This document shows positions 8,151-18,931 of a DNA stretch of 28,407 nt, piece after piece; position 1 is the first letter of the stretch; the number at the start of each line of letters is the position of its first letter. Location: NCBI GenBank assembly GCA_027604685.1, contig JADHYX010000039.1, forward strand, positions 60,235-88,641, read 5' to 3'. Below the pieces are notes generated by a model. It ran no database searches and had not been told where the DNA came from. It worked only from the letters and a program-made list of their open reading frames with translations. Source of the DNA: Lobulomyces angularis. Lineage: Eukaryota; Chytridiomycota; Chytridiomycetes; Lobulomycetales; Lobulomycetaceae. Both the position numbers and the translations under genes were made by a program.

Positions 8151-9309
8151 TGAACGAGTTAGAAAAAACCTCTCTAATTTATTTTTTGAAAAATTTCCTT
8201 AATAACTTGAAACCCGAAAAAATGTAATCTTTTAATATCATTGAAAAAAAAAAATAATAAAAAAAAAATTTCCAATATTATTTTTGCATGTGAGTTACAT
8301 TGTTTCCAATAAAAAAGTAGAAATTTCTTGAAAAAAAGTAAAAAATGCTTTTAAAATAAATTACGACTGAAAAAAGGTCTCGCACTTTCTCACACTCACA
8401 ATGGATCTTTTTCTTAATATTGAAAAAAAACACTTCAGCATTACACTCATGAGCTTGGGAAAGGTTTAACAATATTTTGTAACAGTATTTAATGTCGGCA
8501 AAAAACAACTTTTTTTTTAACAATATACAGAAAATAAATCAAAATAAAATTCGTTACAATTCGCAATTTTCAGGTTCAGAAATATCACTAAATACTTCTA
8601 GATTCAAAATGTTTTAAGCGAATGACGTCATTTTATGTAAAATTTCTTAAAATCATATTCAGCATTAAAAAATAAACTAGAGGTGAAAATTTTCAGAAAA
8701 AAGAAATTATAATTTAATTACTAAAAAAAATCATCTTTTGGTTTGCACTTATATTTTCTGTTCATTTTACTAAGAAAACATCAATTTAACTGTTTTTGAA
8801 TTTTTATTGATTAATTTTTAATTTCTTTTCTTAACTATTATAATTTTATTTAATAAATAATTTAAAAAAAAAAAGGAAAAATTTTTTATTATTTGTAAAA
8901 TTGATAATTTTTTTTAACATTCCAGCCTGTACTTATAAACTAAAACTTTTCTGAAGTAAATAAAAAAAAAAAAAAAAAAAAATAGATTGAATATTTTGAG
9001 ATAACAATCTTCACCTTTCGCCCCCCATCAGCCATACTGTATTAACCGCAATAAAAAATGTTTTAAACAAAAAAAATCTGCAATGCTTTTACAAAAAAAA
9101 AAAAAAAATTTAAAATTTTTATTCTGTAAAGAAAAAAAGAGAAAAAATTAATTTACAAATAAAAAAAATTAAAGTCTTTTGTAAAAAAAGAACTATTCGA
9201 AATAAAGGAAAATAAATTAAAGTGATAAAAAGAAACTCAAGTGGCAAAAAAGTTTAACTGAGGATTATCTACAAAAAAAAAAAATTGAACAGTAACAAGC
9301 TTCTTCTCA
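8151..9309. other. AT-rich intergenic region
   Basis: About 1.16 kb with long A and T runs and no supportable gene on either strand. It contains one palindromic octamer TGACGTCA at 8623-8630, which is the CRE/bZIP consensus, about 680 bp before the next gene. Poly-A tracts lie at about 8962-8981 and 9093-9107. Confidence 0.6.
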
Positions 9310-10543
9310 ATGGTGAATAAGACAATCTCGCCCGGAAGTTACTTTTTGCCAAACTCCACAGCATACCCAATATACACCTCCATCAATTCCTGCACAGCTA
9401 TACTTCTTGCCGCGATGCTTGTCTACTCATTCAACAATCTCAAACTCAAGCGACCCCCGCTACTCAAACTCTTTGATGTTTTAATGTTTCTCGCTTCCCT
9501 TTTCTTTCTCATTTCCTCCGTCATTCAGTTTTTTGTTTTAAATTTTGTTCATAACAATCACACCTACAATTCAAAATTAATGATTTTATTTTCTATCCAA
9601 ACATCAACAAACAGCTTAGGAATGATTTTTTATTTATTAATGATACAAGCCAGGTATTTTTTTCCTTTTAGTAATACTTTTTTTTTTTATTATTATATCC
9701 ATCAAGGTTTACAATAAGTAGAACTGTAATTTCATACTCAAAAATTTGGGATTACGTTTTAATATTATGTACGATGTTTATTTTTATTGGATATCTAATG
9801 ATGGGTTTTTTTATTTACTGGAAATGTTACAACGTTGATTATATTCCACACCCACCTGTGTGTAAAAAGTTGGAAACTTACTACGATTATTTTTGTAAAA
9901 TACAAAAAAAAAATATAAAAATAAAAATTATACTTACCAAAAAAAAACTATTTGTTTTTTTTAATTTAGATGTTTTACAATTAATATACTTTGCAGTGAT
10001 AGATACTATATTGGGAGTTTTGTTAGTGGATCGAATTTCGACAAAGGCATTTACATCAAAAACTTTATCAAAAAAAAGTACTGTTATTAATGCAATACAG
10101 TTGAGAAAAAGATTAATTCTCTACTTAGTCATTTGGTTGGCTTTGATATATTTGGCTCTACTTTCAACAGTAATTGGAACGCTCTACGTTATTCCTACGA
10201 ATGACTTCTATTCAAAAAGTAACTTTCGAGAAATTTTTAATGACATTGGAGTTTTACTATTGGTGATTGAAGTAAGTTTTCTTAAATGTATTTTTTTGTA
10301 TTTATCCAATTTTTTTTTTTTTTTAATTAGTTTTGTTTGTCAATCGAGTATTTTCGACTCATCACAGCATTGACTGAATTTGCTGTAAAAAAGAGTAGCT
10401 ACAAAGAGCGCTTCAGTACGGAAATAAATGCTAAATATATACAACAGAGTAAGGATAGCTCCACAGTTTCTCATGAGAACAGTGCCCATGTCGAGGCAAG
10501 CATGCAGATGAAGACTTTGATATGGAGTATTAGTGAAAAGTAA
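9310..10543 (+). CDS. Seven-helix integral membrane protein, unidentified
   Basis: Four exons: 9310-9653, 9707-9894, 9970-10271, 10331-10543; 348 residues. Introns are short and T-rich, and the frame is kept through all junctions (AR|F, F|Y, E|F). The N-terminus is short and carries NKT and NST glycosylation sequons. Seven hydrophobic spans follow: about residues 26-43, 55-80, 90-115, 130-155, 190-212, 226-252 and 268-290. A Lys/Thr/Ser-rich loop lies between helices 5 and 6 (FTSKTLSKKST), and the Ser-rich soluble tail is about 55 residues. This topology is GPCR-like, and the basic loop 5-6 fits an intracellular loop 3, but I see no DRY, NPxxY or other diagnostic motif. It may be one of the fungal-specific 7TM families. 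The start is the first ATG after an A-rich leader. Confidence 0.7.
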
Positions 10544-10893
10544 AAACTTTCTTTAAATATACTAGAAAAAAAATTTAATTAATTTGTGTATATAAAAAAA
10601 TGATAATGAAAGAAAAAATTTTAATCTTAAAAATTTTTTCTTTTTTCCAGCATTCTGTTTAAAAACAAAAAAAAAAAAAATGTTAAAAGGAATGATAAGA
10701 AAAATAATAAAAATTCTTCTTAACAAAAAACAATCGATGTTTACCAGTTTCCTTCATAAAAAAGGTTTAGCCACAACTTTGGTGGCTTGCTAAAATATAT
10801 AAATTATTTTTTTTTTTAAAAAAAAAGTTACATAATAATAATAAAAAAAAAATAATAATAATTGATTAATAAAATAACAAATTAAAGTAGAAA
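10544..10893. promoter_or_regulatory. Intergenic / DAHP synthase promoter region
   Basis: 350 bp of A/T runs between two plus-strand genes. A TATATAAA sequence at about 10797-10804, roughly 90 bp before the ATG at 10894, is a candidate TATA box. No Gcn4-type TGACTC site was found. Confidence 0.35.
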
Positions 10894-12257
10894 ATGATTA
10901 GCGGGGAAAGTAAAGAAGTTAACGGTACCAATTTAAAGAGAAAAGGTGGGCCATTGGAAATAAAAAATAAAATTCAATTTAAAACAACATTAAACGAAAC
11001 CGATGACAAGAGAATTAAATCCACAAAACCTTTAATTCCACCACAAATTTTGATGGAAGATTTTCCACTTGAAGATGAAGTTTCTGATTTTATTTTATCC
11101 CAAAGGAATGAAGCAGAAAATATCGTCAACGGTATCGATGACAGGCTACTTGTTGTTGTTGGTCCATGCTCTATTCATAACGTCGAACAAGCCTTGGAAT
11201 ACGCCAAAAATTTAACAAGTGTGAAATTAAAGTTGCAAAAAAATTTGTTGATAGTAATGAGAGTTTACTTTGAAAAGCCTAGAACTACTGTTGGTAAAAA
11301 AAAAAAACAACAAAAATAAATTTTTTTTTATTTTATTTAATTTTTTTTTATGGTTCAGGTTGGAAGGGTTTGATAAATGATCCATTTATGGATGGTTCAT
11401 TCCAGATAAATAAAGGATTAAAATTAGCCAGAAAGTTACTACTGGATATCAACACGATGGGATTACCTTGTGGAGTGGAATTTTTGGATACACTGACTCC
11501 ACAATATATTGGTGATACTATTACTTGGGGTGCTATTGGTGCAAGAACTACTGAATCACAAGTATAACAAAAANNNNNNNNNNCAAAAAATAAAAATAAA
11601 AAAAAAAAAAGGTCTTATTTTTAACTTTTTTTCTTGTTATTTTTTCAGATTCATAGAGAATTATCTAGTGGACTCTCAGTGCCGGTAGGATTCAAGAATG
11701 GAACTGATGGAAGTGTACAAGTAGCGATTGACGCAATAAAATCGGCATCGTCACCGCATCATTTTTTGGGAGTCACAAAACAAGGACTATCAGCGATAGT
11801 AGAAACTAGTGGAAATAAAAGTTGTCACTTAATATTGAGAGGGTCAAATTCGGGACCTAACTATGAAAAAAAATTTGTTACTGAAGTAATAGAAAAGTTA
11901 AAAAAAAATGGAACAGAAGAAAAAAAGTTAACTCTAATGATAGATTGTAGTCATGGAAATTCAATGAAAAAACATGAAAATCAAATCTTGGTAGTAAAAA
12001 GTGTTTGTGAACAATTGGTTGATCCTGAATGTAAAAATTCTATCATGGGTGTCATGATTGAGAGTAACATTAACGAAGGAAATCAAAAGTTGGGAGATGG
12101 AAAAAATTTAAAAGTATATTTTATTACTTTTTTTTTATTTTTTACCTTTTTTTTTTAGTATGGAGTTTCAGTTACTGATGCATGTATAAATTTTGAAGAA
12201 ACAATTACTGCTCTAGAATTACTATCGGATGCAGTTGAAAAGAGGAGGAGCATTTAA
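10894..12257 (+). CDS. DAHP synthase, type I (Aro3/Aro4-like), copy 1
   Basis: 3-Deoxy-D-arabino-heptulosonate-7-phosphate synthase condenses phosphoenolpyruvate and erythrose-4-phosphate, the first step of the shikimate pathway to Phe, Tyr and Trp. Exons 10894-11293, 11359-11561, 11649-12113 and 12159-12257 give 388 residues (about 350-370 usual for the family, plus a short N-terminal extension). Diagnostic motifs in order: [102 protein letters not shown]. These include the metal-binding Cys (GPCS), His (SHGN), Glu (MIES) and Asp (TDAC), and the KPRTT/ARTTES substrate loops. The GLSVPVG segment, near the inhibitor-discriminating position in yeast Aro3/Aro4, is identical in both tandem copies. 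I therefore cannot assign Phe or Tyr sensitivity. Intron 2 contains an assembly gap. Confidence 0.93.
11574..11583. other. Assembly gap (10 N)
   Basis: Ten undetermined bases in intron 2 of the first DAHP synthase gene, beside A-rich sequence. True length is unknown. Exons on both sides join in frame and match the second gene, so no coding sequence seems to be missing. Confidence 0.95.
11950..12170 (+). repeat. Near-identical tract shared with 13618-13841 (DAHP synthase 3' ends)
   Basis: From TGTAGTCATGGAAATTC to GTTACTGAT the two DAHP synthase genes differ at only about six to eight positions over some 220 bp, and the 45-bp third intron (12114-12158 against 13785-13829) differs at a single base. 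Introns 1 and 2 of the two genes are unalignable by eye. Confidence 0.8.
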
Positions 12258-12599
12258 AAAAAAAAAAAAATAATAATAATAATAATTAGAAAATTAGAAA
12301 TAGTATTTTCTACTCTTTTTTTTTATCATTATTTTTCATGATTTTTAATTTAAATTTAAATTTTTCCTATTTTTATTTTGAAATAATTAATTTAATTGTA
12401 ACTTTAAATCCTCAGATCTATTTCTCTTTTCATTATACAAAATATAAAACTTTTTATTTTAGTTTAAATACCTTATTTTTTATAATTTATTTTTTATATT
12501 TTATTTTATTTTTTTTGGTGGCAATTAAATATGTATCAAAAAAAAATAAAAATTTAAATTTTAATTAAAAAAAAAAGAAAAAAATAAAAAAAAAAAATT
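12258..12599. other. Spacer between tandem DAHP synthase genes
   Basis: About 340 bp, mostly T-rich then A-rich. An ORF-like stretch at 12338-12568 is Phe/Tyr/Asn-rich translation of AT-rich DNA and is not credible as a gene. It must hold the 3' UTR of copy 1 and the promoter of copy 2. Confidence 0.5.
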
Positions 12600-13931
12600 A
12601 TGCTTCATTCCAATTCTACATTAAACGAAACAGATGATAAGAGAATAAAATCTATAAAGCCATTGATTCCACCACAAATATTGATGGAGGATTTTCCATT
12701 GGAGGACAAGGTCTCAAATTTTATACTGTCACAACGAGTTGAAGCTGAAAATATCGTTAACGGTGTAGATGATAGATTATTGGTTATTGTTGGACCTTGT
12801 TCGATTCATAATGTCGATCAAGCTTTGGAATACGCTCAAAAGTTGACTGAAGTGAAATTAAAGCTGTCAAGTCAGTTGTTGATTGTTATGAGAGTTTATT
12901 TTGAAAAACCTAGAACTACTGTTGGTAAAAAAACAACTAAAAAAAAACGAAAAACAAAAAAAAAAATTAAAGAAAGGAGGAATAATTTTTAATCTTTTTT
13001 ATTTTAAATTTTTTTTTTTTTTAATTTTATTTTTATTTTATTTTATTTCTTATGTCCAGGTTGGAAAGGTTTGATAAACGATCCATATATGGATGGTTCA
13101 TTTCAGATAAACAAGGGACTAAAATTAGCCAGAAAATTACTTCTGGATATAAATTCGATGGGACTTTCATGTGGAGTGGAATTTTTAGATACACTGACTC
13201 CACAATATATTGGTGATACTATTACCTGGGGTGCCATTGGTGCTAGAACTACTGAATCACAAGTATAAAAAAATAAAAAATTTTTGGCAAAAAAAGTAAT
13301 GTATTTTTTTTATTAATTTTAGGTTCACAGAGAACTGTCTAGTGGACTCTCAGTTCCAGTTGGATTCAAAAATGGAACTGATGGAAGTGTACAAGTAGCA
13401 ATTGACGCAATAAAATCAGCATCATCATCTCATCATTTTTTGAGCGTAACTAAGCAAGGATTGTCAGCAATAGTAGAAACCTCTGGAAACAACAGCTGTC
13501 ATATTATTCTAAGAGGTTCAAATTCAGGACCGAATTATGAAAAAGAACATGTACAAAAAGTAACAAAAAAATTACAAAGTTTAGGCCAAGAAAAAAAATC
13601 CAGTATTATGATTGATTGCAGTCATGGAAATTCAATGAAAAAACATGAAAATCAAATCTTGGTAGTAAAAAGTGTTTGTGAACAACTGGTTGATCCTGAA
13701 TGTAAAAATTCTATCATGGGTGTCATGATTGAAAGTAACATTAATGAAGGAAATCAAAAGCTGGGAGATGGAAAAAATTTAAAAGTATATTTTATTACTT
13801 TTTTTTTATTGTTTACCTTTTTTTTTTAGTATGGAGTTTCAGTTACTGATTCTTGTATAAATTTTGAAGATACCATAGTTGTATTGGAAATGTTGGCAAA
13901 CGCCGTTGAAGGAAGAAGAAGTTTAAAATAG
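12600..13931 (+). CDS. DAHP synthase, type I (Aro3/Aro4-like), copy 2
   Basis: Tandem paralogue of the preceding gene and the same reaction. Exons 12600-12924, 13060-13262, 13323-13784 and 13830-13931 give 363 residues. All three introns sit at exactly the same codons as in copy 1 (inside the Gly of TTVGW, after TESQ, and after GKNLK). All catalytic and metal-ligand motifs are intact: [50 protein letters not shown]. It lacks the 35-residue N-terminal extension of copy 1 and starts just before the shared [13 protein letters not shown] block. Differences cluster around the helix after GPNYEK ([15 protein letters not shown] against [15 protein letters not shown]), while the following 200 bp is almost identical. 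In yeasts two isozymes are inhibited by different amino acids; whether these two have split that way is not visible. Confidence 0.93.
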
Positions 13932-15560
13932 TTTGTCGAATTAATTGTTAATAATTTTTTTCCTTTTTTTTTTTTTTACCTGCTCTAATACTTTAAAAAG
14001 TGGATTTTTTTTTTATTATTTAATTTTATTAATTTAATGCTGATTTAAAACACAACCTATTACTCTAAATATTGCTACTTTTTTGTTAAAGTTTTTTAAC
14101 ATACCAAAAAAATTGTAGTTTTTTTTTTTTCTTCAAACACCATTCATGTTTTAAATGTTGATACTAGTTTGAAAAGTACTCTTTTTTAATCCTTTCTAAG
14201 AAGGTTTTTTTTTACAAATTCTTCAGCAAATTTTTTTTTGGAATTGCTAAAGGTTGTAGGACATCAACCATTTCATTTGAGTTTGTGTTTAATGCCTTAT
14301 TTTTTTTTTTGATTATTGTTAACCAAAAGAGGTCTTATCTGCAAATTTTTTTTTTTAAAAAAAAAAATAAACATGTTTACTTCAATTCTCTTTATAAACT
14401 TTTACCAGCAACTCTCAAATTGGCAAAAAATTTTTGGATTTTTATTTTCAATTTGAATTATAATAAATAATAATCAATTTTTTTTTTTTTGGAATAATTT
14501 TATATTCCTCTTGTTTAATTTTCTAAATGATAGAAATCCATAAATTGAACTCGTATTTTAAAAGTTTTAATTTTTTTTTATAACAATTTTTTCTTAAACC
14601 AAATAAAGTAATTTTCAGTCCTTAAAATATTTTCTGTTTTCCACGTCATTCAAGTTTAGCTACAGAGGTTGTGTAACATTAGAACTAGAAAATTTTAAAT
14701 TATAAATATCATTTGGAATATTATTCTAATCTTATCAACATTATGCAGGTAACAATTCGTACTGACTATGATAGAAGATTTATATAATAACAATTTTTCT
14801 TATTTTCAAGCTACTCCAAATATTTCGTATCTTCTGAAGTTTACATATTTAAATGTAAAATCAACTACACTAAACAGAATTTTTGACATTAAACTCATCT
14901 CATGTAGTAATACAAGACAACGTGGTTTGTTGAGCTGAGTTGACATAGAACCAAGCAAACTGTATTCAGCTCTTCAGTACTTTTGCCCTATTAAGTTATG
15001 GGCTACCTTGTTAAATTTTATACCTCAATCTTTTAACTATTTTTTTTGATGTTTTACAAGCTATCCATTCAAATTCATCTTGGCAAAAAAAAAAATTTTG
15101 TAAAAACATTTAATTAAAACAATTTTCAACATCAAAAAAAACTAAAAAAAAATAATCAAAATTATTAATCTTTTTCACTTTCCCCCAACACTTTTGCTTA
15201 AAAATAAAAATAGGAAAAAAACTTAAAAATAAAAATAGGAAAACACTCCTGCAATTTAAAAAAAAAAAAAAAAAAAAAAGTTTTAAAAAAAGTCATAATG
15301 CAACACAAAATAACTTGGGAGGTTACACCAGTTGTGACAAAACAATTTATTATCAATTAAAAAGGTTGCAAAAATCACCAAAACAAGTTATTTTTAAATT
15401 AAAAATTAAAAAGAAGTATTTCATTGCTTAAAATTACTTTTTTTTTTTTTTTTTTGGTTTATTAAATTTCTTTTCTTTCTGGTGAAATTTTATTCACGTC
15501 CTTTTTTTTTTTAAAAAATATACATAATTTAAATTATATCAAATAAATTAAATCATATCA
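13932..15560. other. Long intergenic region
   Basis: About 1.6 kb without a supportable gene on either strand: homopolymer A/T tracts, and a moderately less AT-biased part at 14640-15060 with no long frame and no tRNA-like fold that I can recognise. It contains the short tandem repeat listed separately. Confidence 0.55.
15196..15245 (+). repeat. Short tandem repeat, about 25 bp x 2
   Basis: CTTAAAAATAAAAATAGGAAA occurs twice in direct succession (15197 and 15222), differing only at the unit ends. Probably slippage in AT-rich DNA. Confidence 0.7.
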
Positions 15561-16519
15561 ATGGAAGAAGAAAAGAGTTTGAAAGCAGGAGGAGCTACTG
15601 CAATATCACCAACAAGTAAAGCATTGATCAATAGGTGAATAACAGTGAGGAATTGCTTTAATTTTTTTTTTAGCGAATTTTTATACACCAGAAGCGTGCC
15701 GAAACCATTAATACAAGATACCATTAAGGAAACAAGATTTAAAATTAGATTGATTCAACTAATACTTGGAATAGGTAAAAAATTATGATATGTTTCACAC
15801 CTCTCATTTTGTATTCTACAATTTCTTACAATCTTCCAATATTAAATACCTTTTAGCTTCTTTCACTGGATTAGCAATTGCAACTGTACGAGTTAATTAT
15901 GCACCGCCTGTACTTGGAAGCTACGGTGTGGATTTTATGTGTTTAACTTCCTTATCTTCTTGTGTGAGGAAAAACTATAATATACATTTTGAATTAACTT
16001 TAAGAATTTTTTTTTTTGCTTCCATGCAGTTTGTCTCTTTTTCTTGCATTGTAAGATTAAAAAATTCATACTTTTTTTTTTTTATAAAGTAAACACTACA
16101 AGTTACGTGCTTAAAATTATCATCTTTTTAGTTTTTGTACTTGGTACCAGCATTTTTAAATGTTCCACCACATCGACACCCAAGATTTAGTAGAATAGAA
16201 GTAATTGTAGATCTAATATATTGTGGGTTGTGGATCGCAGCTTCATTGAAGTTAGCGTCATCTGGCAACTGCCCTAGAAAATTTTTGGATATTGACGTTA
16301 GTGAAGAGGATATCAGCTGTCTAAGTTGGAACATTTGCTTCGGTTTAGGTTTTCTAAGTGCTCTTACTTACATCTTTACCTTTTCGATGGGAGTATGATT
16401 TTGAAATGATTTCTTTAACAGTTGTAATTTTTTTTTAGACCAGAGACATCTGGACTCATGGATGGTTTGGAACAGTAGAATTTATAGGAACTAGAGGTAA
16501 CTGGATTGAAGACGATTGA
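15561..16519 (+). CDS. MARVEL-like four-helix membrane protein
   Basis: Six exons: 15561-15634, 15674-15774, 15857-15963, 16030-16050, 16132-16392, 16439-16519; 214 residues, ending at TGA 16517-16519. Four hydrophobic helices: LIQLILGIASFTGLAIATV, CLTSLSSCFVSFSCI plus FLYLVPAFL, VIVDLIYCGLWIAASLKLA and SWNICFGLGFLSALTYIF. Spacing and the small-residue-rich third helix with the DLIYCGLWIAA pattern fit the MARVEL domain of fungal plasma-membrane organisers. The loop between helices 3 and 4 carries two Cys (SSGNCP ... DISC), as is common there. Both termini are predicted cytosolic. Exon 4 is only 21 nt (FVSFSCI), yet it is phase-neutral and needed to complete helix 2. The family assignment rests on topology and helix-3 pattern; a tetraspan protein of another family is possible. 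Confidence 0.65.
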
Positions 16520-17050
16520 TCAATACAGCATATTTGTTAAAGCTGAATGCCAATATAAAATTAAAACTATAAACTCATTAAGAGTCTTAGCATACATTAT
16601 TTATTGATAATTAACAATACCAATGCTAAACCTTTTGAAGTTTTCAAATTTTATTTTTTTAATATCTATGAAGTATATTACTGCTTTTTCGCAGTAGATA
16701 TTTTTATAGACATTACTTTTCCCGCTTTAATTACTGAGATTCTGAAACTTAATTAGACTCTGATACTAGTAACATTTCAGATCTTTTTTAAATGTAGGAA
16801 GAAGTATAATTTTACTGGTTTTTGTTCTGGAAGTTGTAACATTAATTAAGCAAAATAAAAAATGGCAGTAAATAAACCATAATCCAAAAAATCGAAAAAA
16901 CTACAAGTTTAAAAGCATATTTATAAATAATTAGTTGTGACCTGTTCAATTGCGGAATGGAGAATTCTTTTCTCCAAATAGTATTTAAATTCAATGGACA
17001 TCTCAAAACCTTGGAATCAACCTTTGTAATTTTGGATCTCTTAAATTAAA
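16520..17050. other. Intergenic region
   Basis: 530 bp between two plus-strand genes. No frame, repeat or RNA gene stands out. It must carry the 3' end of the MARVEL-like gene and the promoter of the lipase gene. Confidence 0.5.
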
Positions 17051-18527
17051 ATGCAGCGTAAATCAACCTTGGAGAAAAAAAAGAATAGAAATAATCTTTT
17101 TTATTATGGAATTAAATTACCTTGTTATTTACTTTCTGTTTACTTAATTATTCTCACTCTTATGTTTTTTTTTCAACCCTACTTTGTCTATCTTCATTGG
17201 GTGAATAGCCCTTTTAGTGATGTAACTTATCCCACAAAGTACGGTTTCAGAGGTAACTTTACAATCTATTTTAATTTTTGATACTTTTCAAGGTAATGTT
17301 TTTTTTTTTTGAAGAAAATTCTGTCTCCCACTTTTATTTCAATACAAGTGATAAGGTAACATTAAGTGGTTGGCATGTGAAACCAAGGAAATTTGAAAAA
17401 ATTTTTTTAAAAAATGTAAAAAGTGAAGTCAAAGCAGATGGCTCGTTAGAATTAAATTATAGTGAACTACCTAATGCTAAAAGAGTCTGCATTTATTTTC
17501 ACGGAAATGCTGGAGACATAGTAAAAAAATTAAATAAAAATAAAAATTTTTAGAAATCACTTGGATTGTTTTATTTATATTAATTGAACTAATTTTCTTT
17601 TTTAATTTTTTTTTTTGTAATCCTTCTAGTAAAAAAATTACTGCACTTGAAGGAACTCATCTTTTTACCATTGACTATAGAGGCTTTGGATTATCTTCTA
17701 AAAAAGAAACTCCATCGGAAAAAGGATTAGAATTGGATGCAGTCGCAATTTTCACATATCTGACAAAGGACTTAAATGTAGACCCGAAAAAAATAATATT
17801 GATTGGTCACAGTTTAGGTGAGTTAGTAGTTTTAATGGTTTTTAGGTTAATTTATTTTTTAAAGGTAGCGGAGTTGCAACAAACTTAGCAAAATTATTGA
17901 CGGAAACTCAACATGAGTATGGTGGATTAGTTTTAGTTAGCGGATACAGCTCAGTTCCAGAAGCTTCCCTTACTTACCCCATCATTCCAGTTTTATTGCC
18001 ATTGAATAATTTTGACTTTATTAAGAAAAATATAAAGTACTTGTTGAGCGAAAAGTTTCTGAATGAGGTTAGATTTTTATAAAAAAAAAAAATTAAACTG
18101 CCTAATTTTTTTATTTTGTTACTTTTATCAATAGGAAAAATTGTTTTACCTGGAAAGACCCTGTTTTATTGTGCATGGATTAAATGATTACGAAATTAAA
18201 CCAACAATGTCAAAATCCAACTTTTTTAGTTTTATAAAAGGATTAACAAATAGACATTTAACTCCATCAAACATATTTAACAATAGCTTTGTTGCTCCTA
18301 ACGAAAACGAAATTACTGAACCGTATCACTCGAGACATTTCGGCGTTTTTCCAGTGAAAAGTCATTTCAGTGGTGAGGTTGAAGGGTTCATTTGGAAGTC
18401 AAATTTACCCAAATACGTTAATTTGATGTGGTACTTGGAATTAGTGTTTGCTGGACATAATAATGTTCAAGATTACGAATTATTTATGCACAGTCTTAAT
18501 GAATGGTTAATGTTCAATAAAATTTAA
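17051..18527 (+). CDS. ABHD12-like membrane serine hydrolase (lysolipid/monoacylglycerol lipase type)
   Basis: Exons 17051-17252, 17315-17520, a 14-nt microexon 17554-17567 (inferred), 17630-17817, 17865-18067 and 18135-18527; 401 residues, close to human ABHD12 (about 400). A hydrophobic anchor at residues 26-48 follows a basic N-terminus. Then come ENSVSHFYF and LSGWHV, the oxyanion strand YFHGNAGD, IDYRGFGLSS, the nucleophile elbow IGHSLGSGVATNL, the acid Asp in HGLNDYEI and the catalytic His in FAGHNNVQDYE. ABHD12-family enzymes hydrolyse lysophosphatidylserine and monoacylglycerols at the endomembrane surface. The junction after GNAGDI is unusual: a direct splice from 17520 to 17630 hits a stop. 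Including AAATCACTTGGATT (17554-17567) restores the frame and gives a SLG segment at the place where ABHD12 has SSLG. A one-base error in the A7 run is the alternative explanation for the junction. Confidence 0.85.
17519..17640 (+). repeat. 14-nt direct repeats at the outer ends of an intron pair
   Basis: TAGTAAAAAAATTA occurs at 17519-17532, over the first donor site, and at 17627-17640, over the last acceptor. The 108 bp between repeat starts is a multiple of three. This could be a target-site duplication left by intron insertion, or coincidence of A/T-rich splice-site sequence. Confidence 0.6.
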
Positions 18528-18931
18528 GCCAATTAAATCAAGTCAAAGCATGTCATTTTTATTCTGTTAGTTTTATTTTTTGTAAATTAGATATTTTACT
18601 AGAATATAGCTTTTTTAAAATCTATTTTGTTACGTGTCTACTTCAACATTAAAAAAATAAAAAAATTCTGAAAAAAAAATGTTGTTTTTTGCTTATTTAA
18701 TTTAACTGTTGATACCTTATAAATTTAAAGAAAATAATCAAAGCTTAAGTGGGGTAGTAATGAGGCGCGAAATGAAAAGCTTTTTAAAAAATTTTACTTT
18801 GAATTATATATTAATTTACATAGTCAACATTGGCAATCTCAAGATTTTGTAACTCAAAAAGAATAAAGAATATATTTAAAGACAAACTATCTTGAAAATT
18901 AAAAATTTATATATAAAAAATGCAGAATGTA
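18528..18931. other. Convergent intergenic region
   Basis: 400 bp between the 3' ends of the lipase gene (plus) and the large minus-strand gene. AT-rich, with no coding evidence. Transcription terminators/polyadenylation sites for both genes must lie here. Confidence 0.5.

Noticed and set aside
8278..8523. Minus-strand 81-codon frame
   Set aside because: Lys/Phe-rich low-complexity translation, no partner exons, no recognisable family.
8623..8630. TGACGTCA palindrome (CRE consensus)
   Set aside because: Single site about 680 bp from the nearest gene start, no second site or conservation; kept only as a remark in the intergenic entry.
12338..12568. 76-codon frame between the DAHP synthase genes
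   Set aside because: Phe/Tyr/Leu/Asn-only translation of T-rich sequence with no homologue-like pattern.
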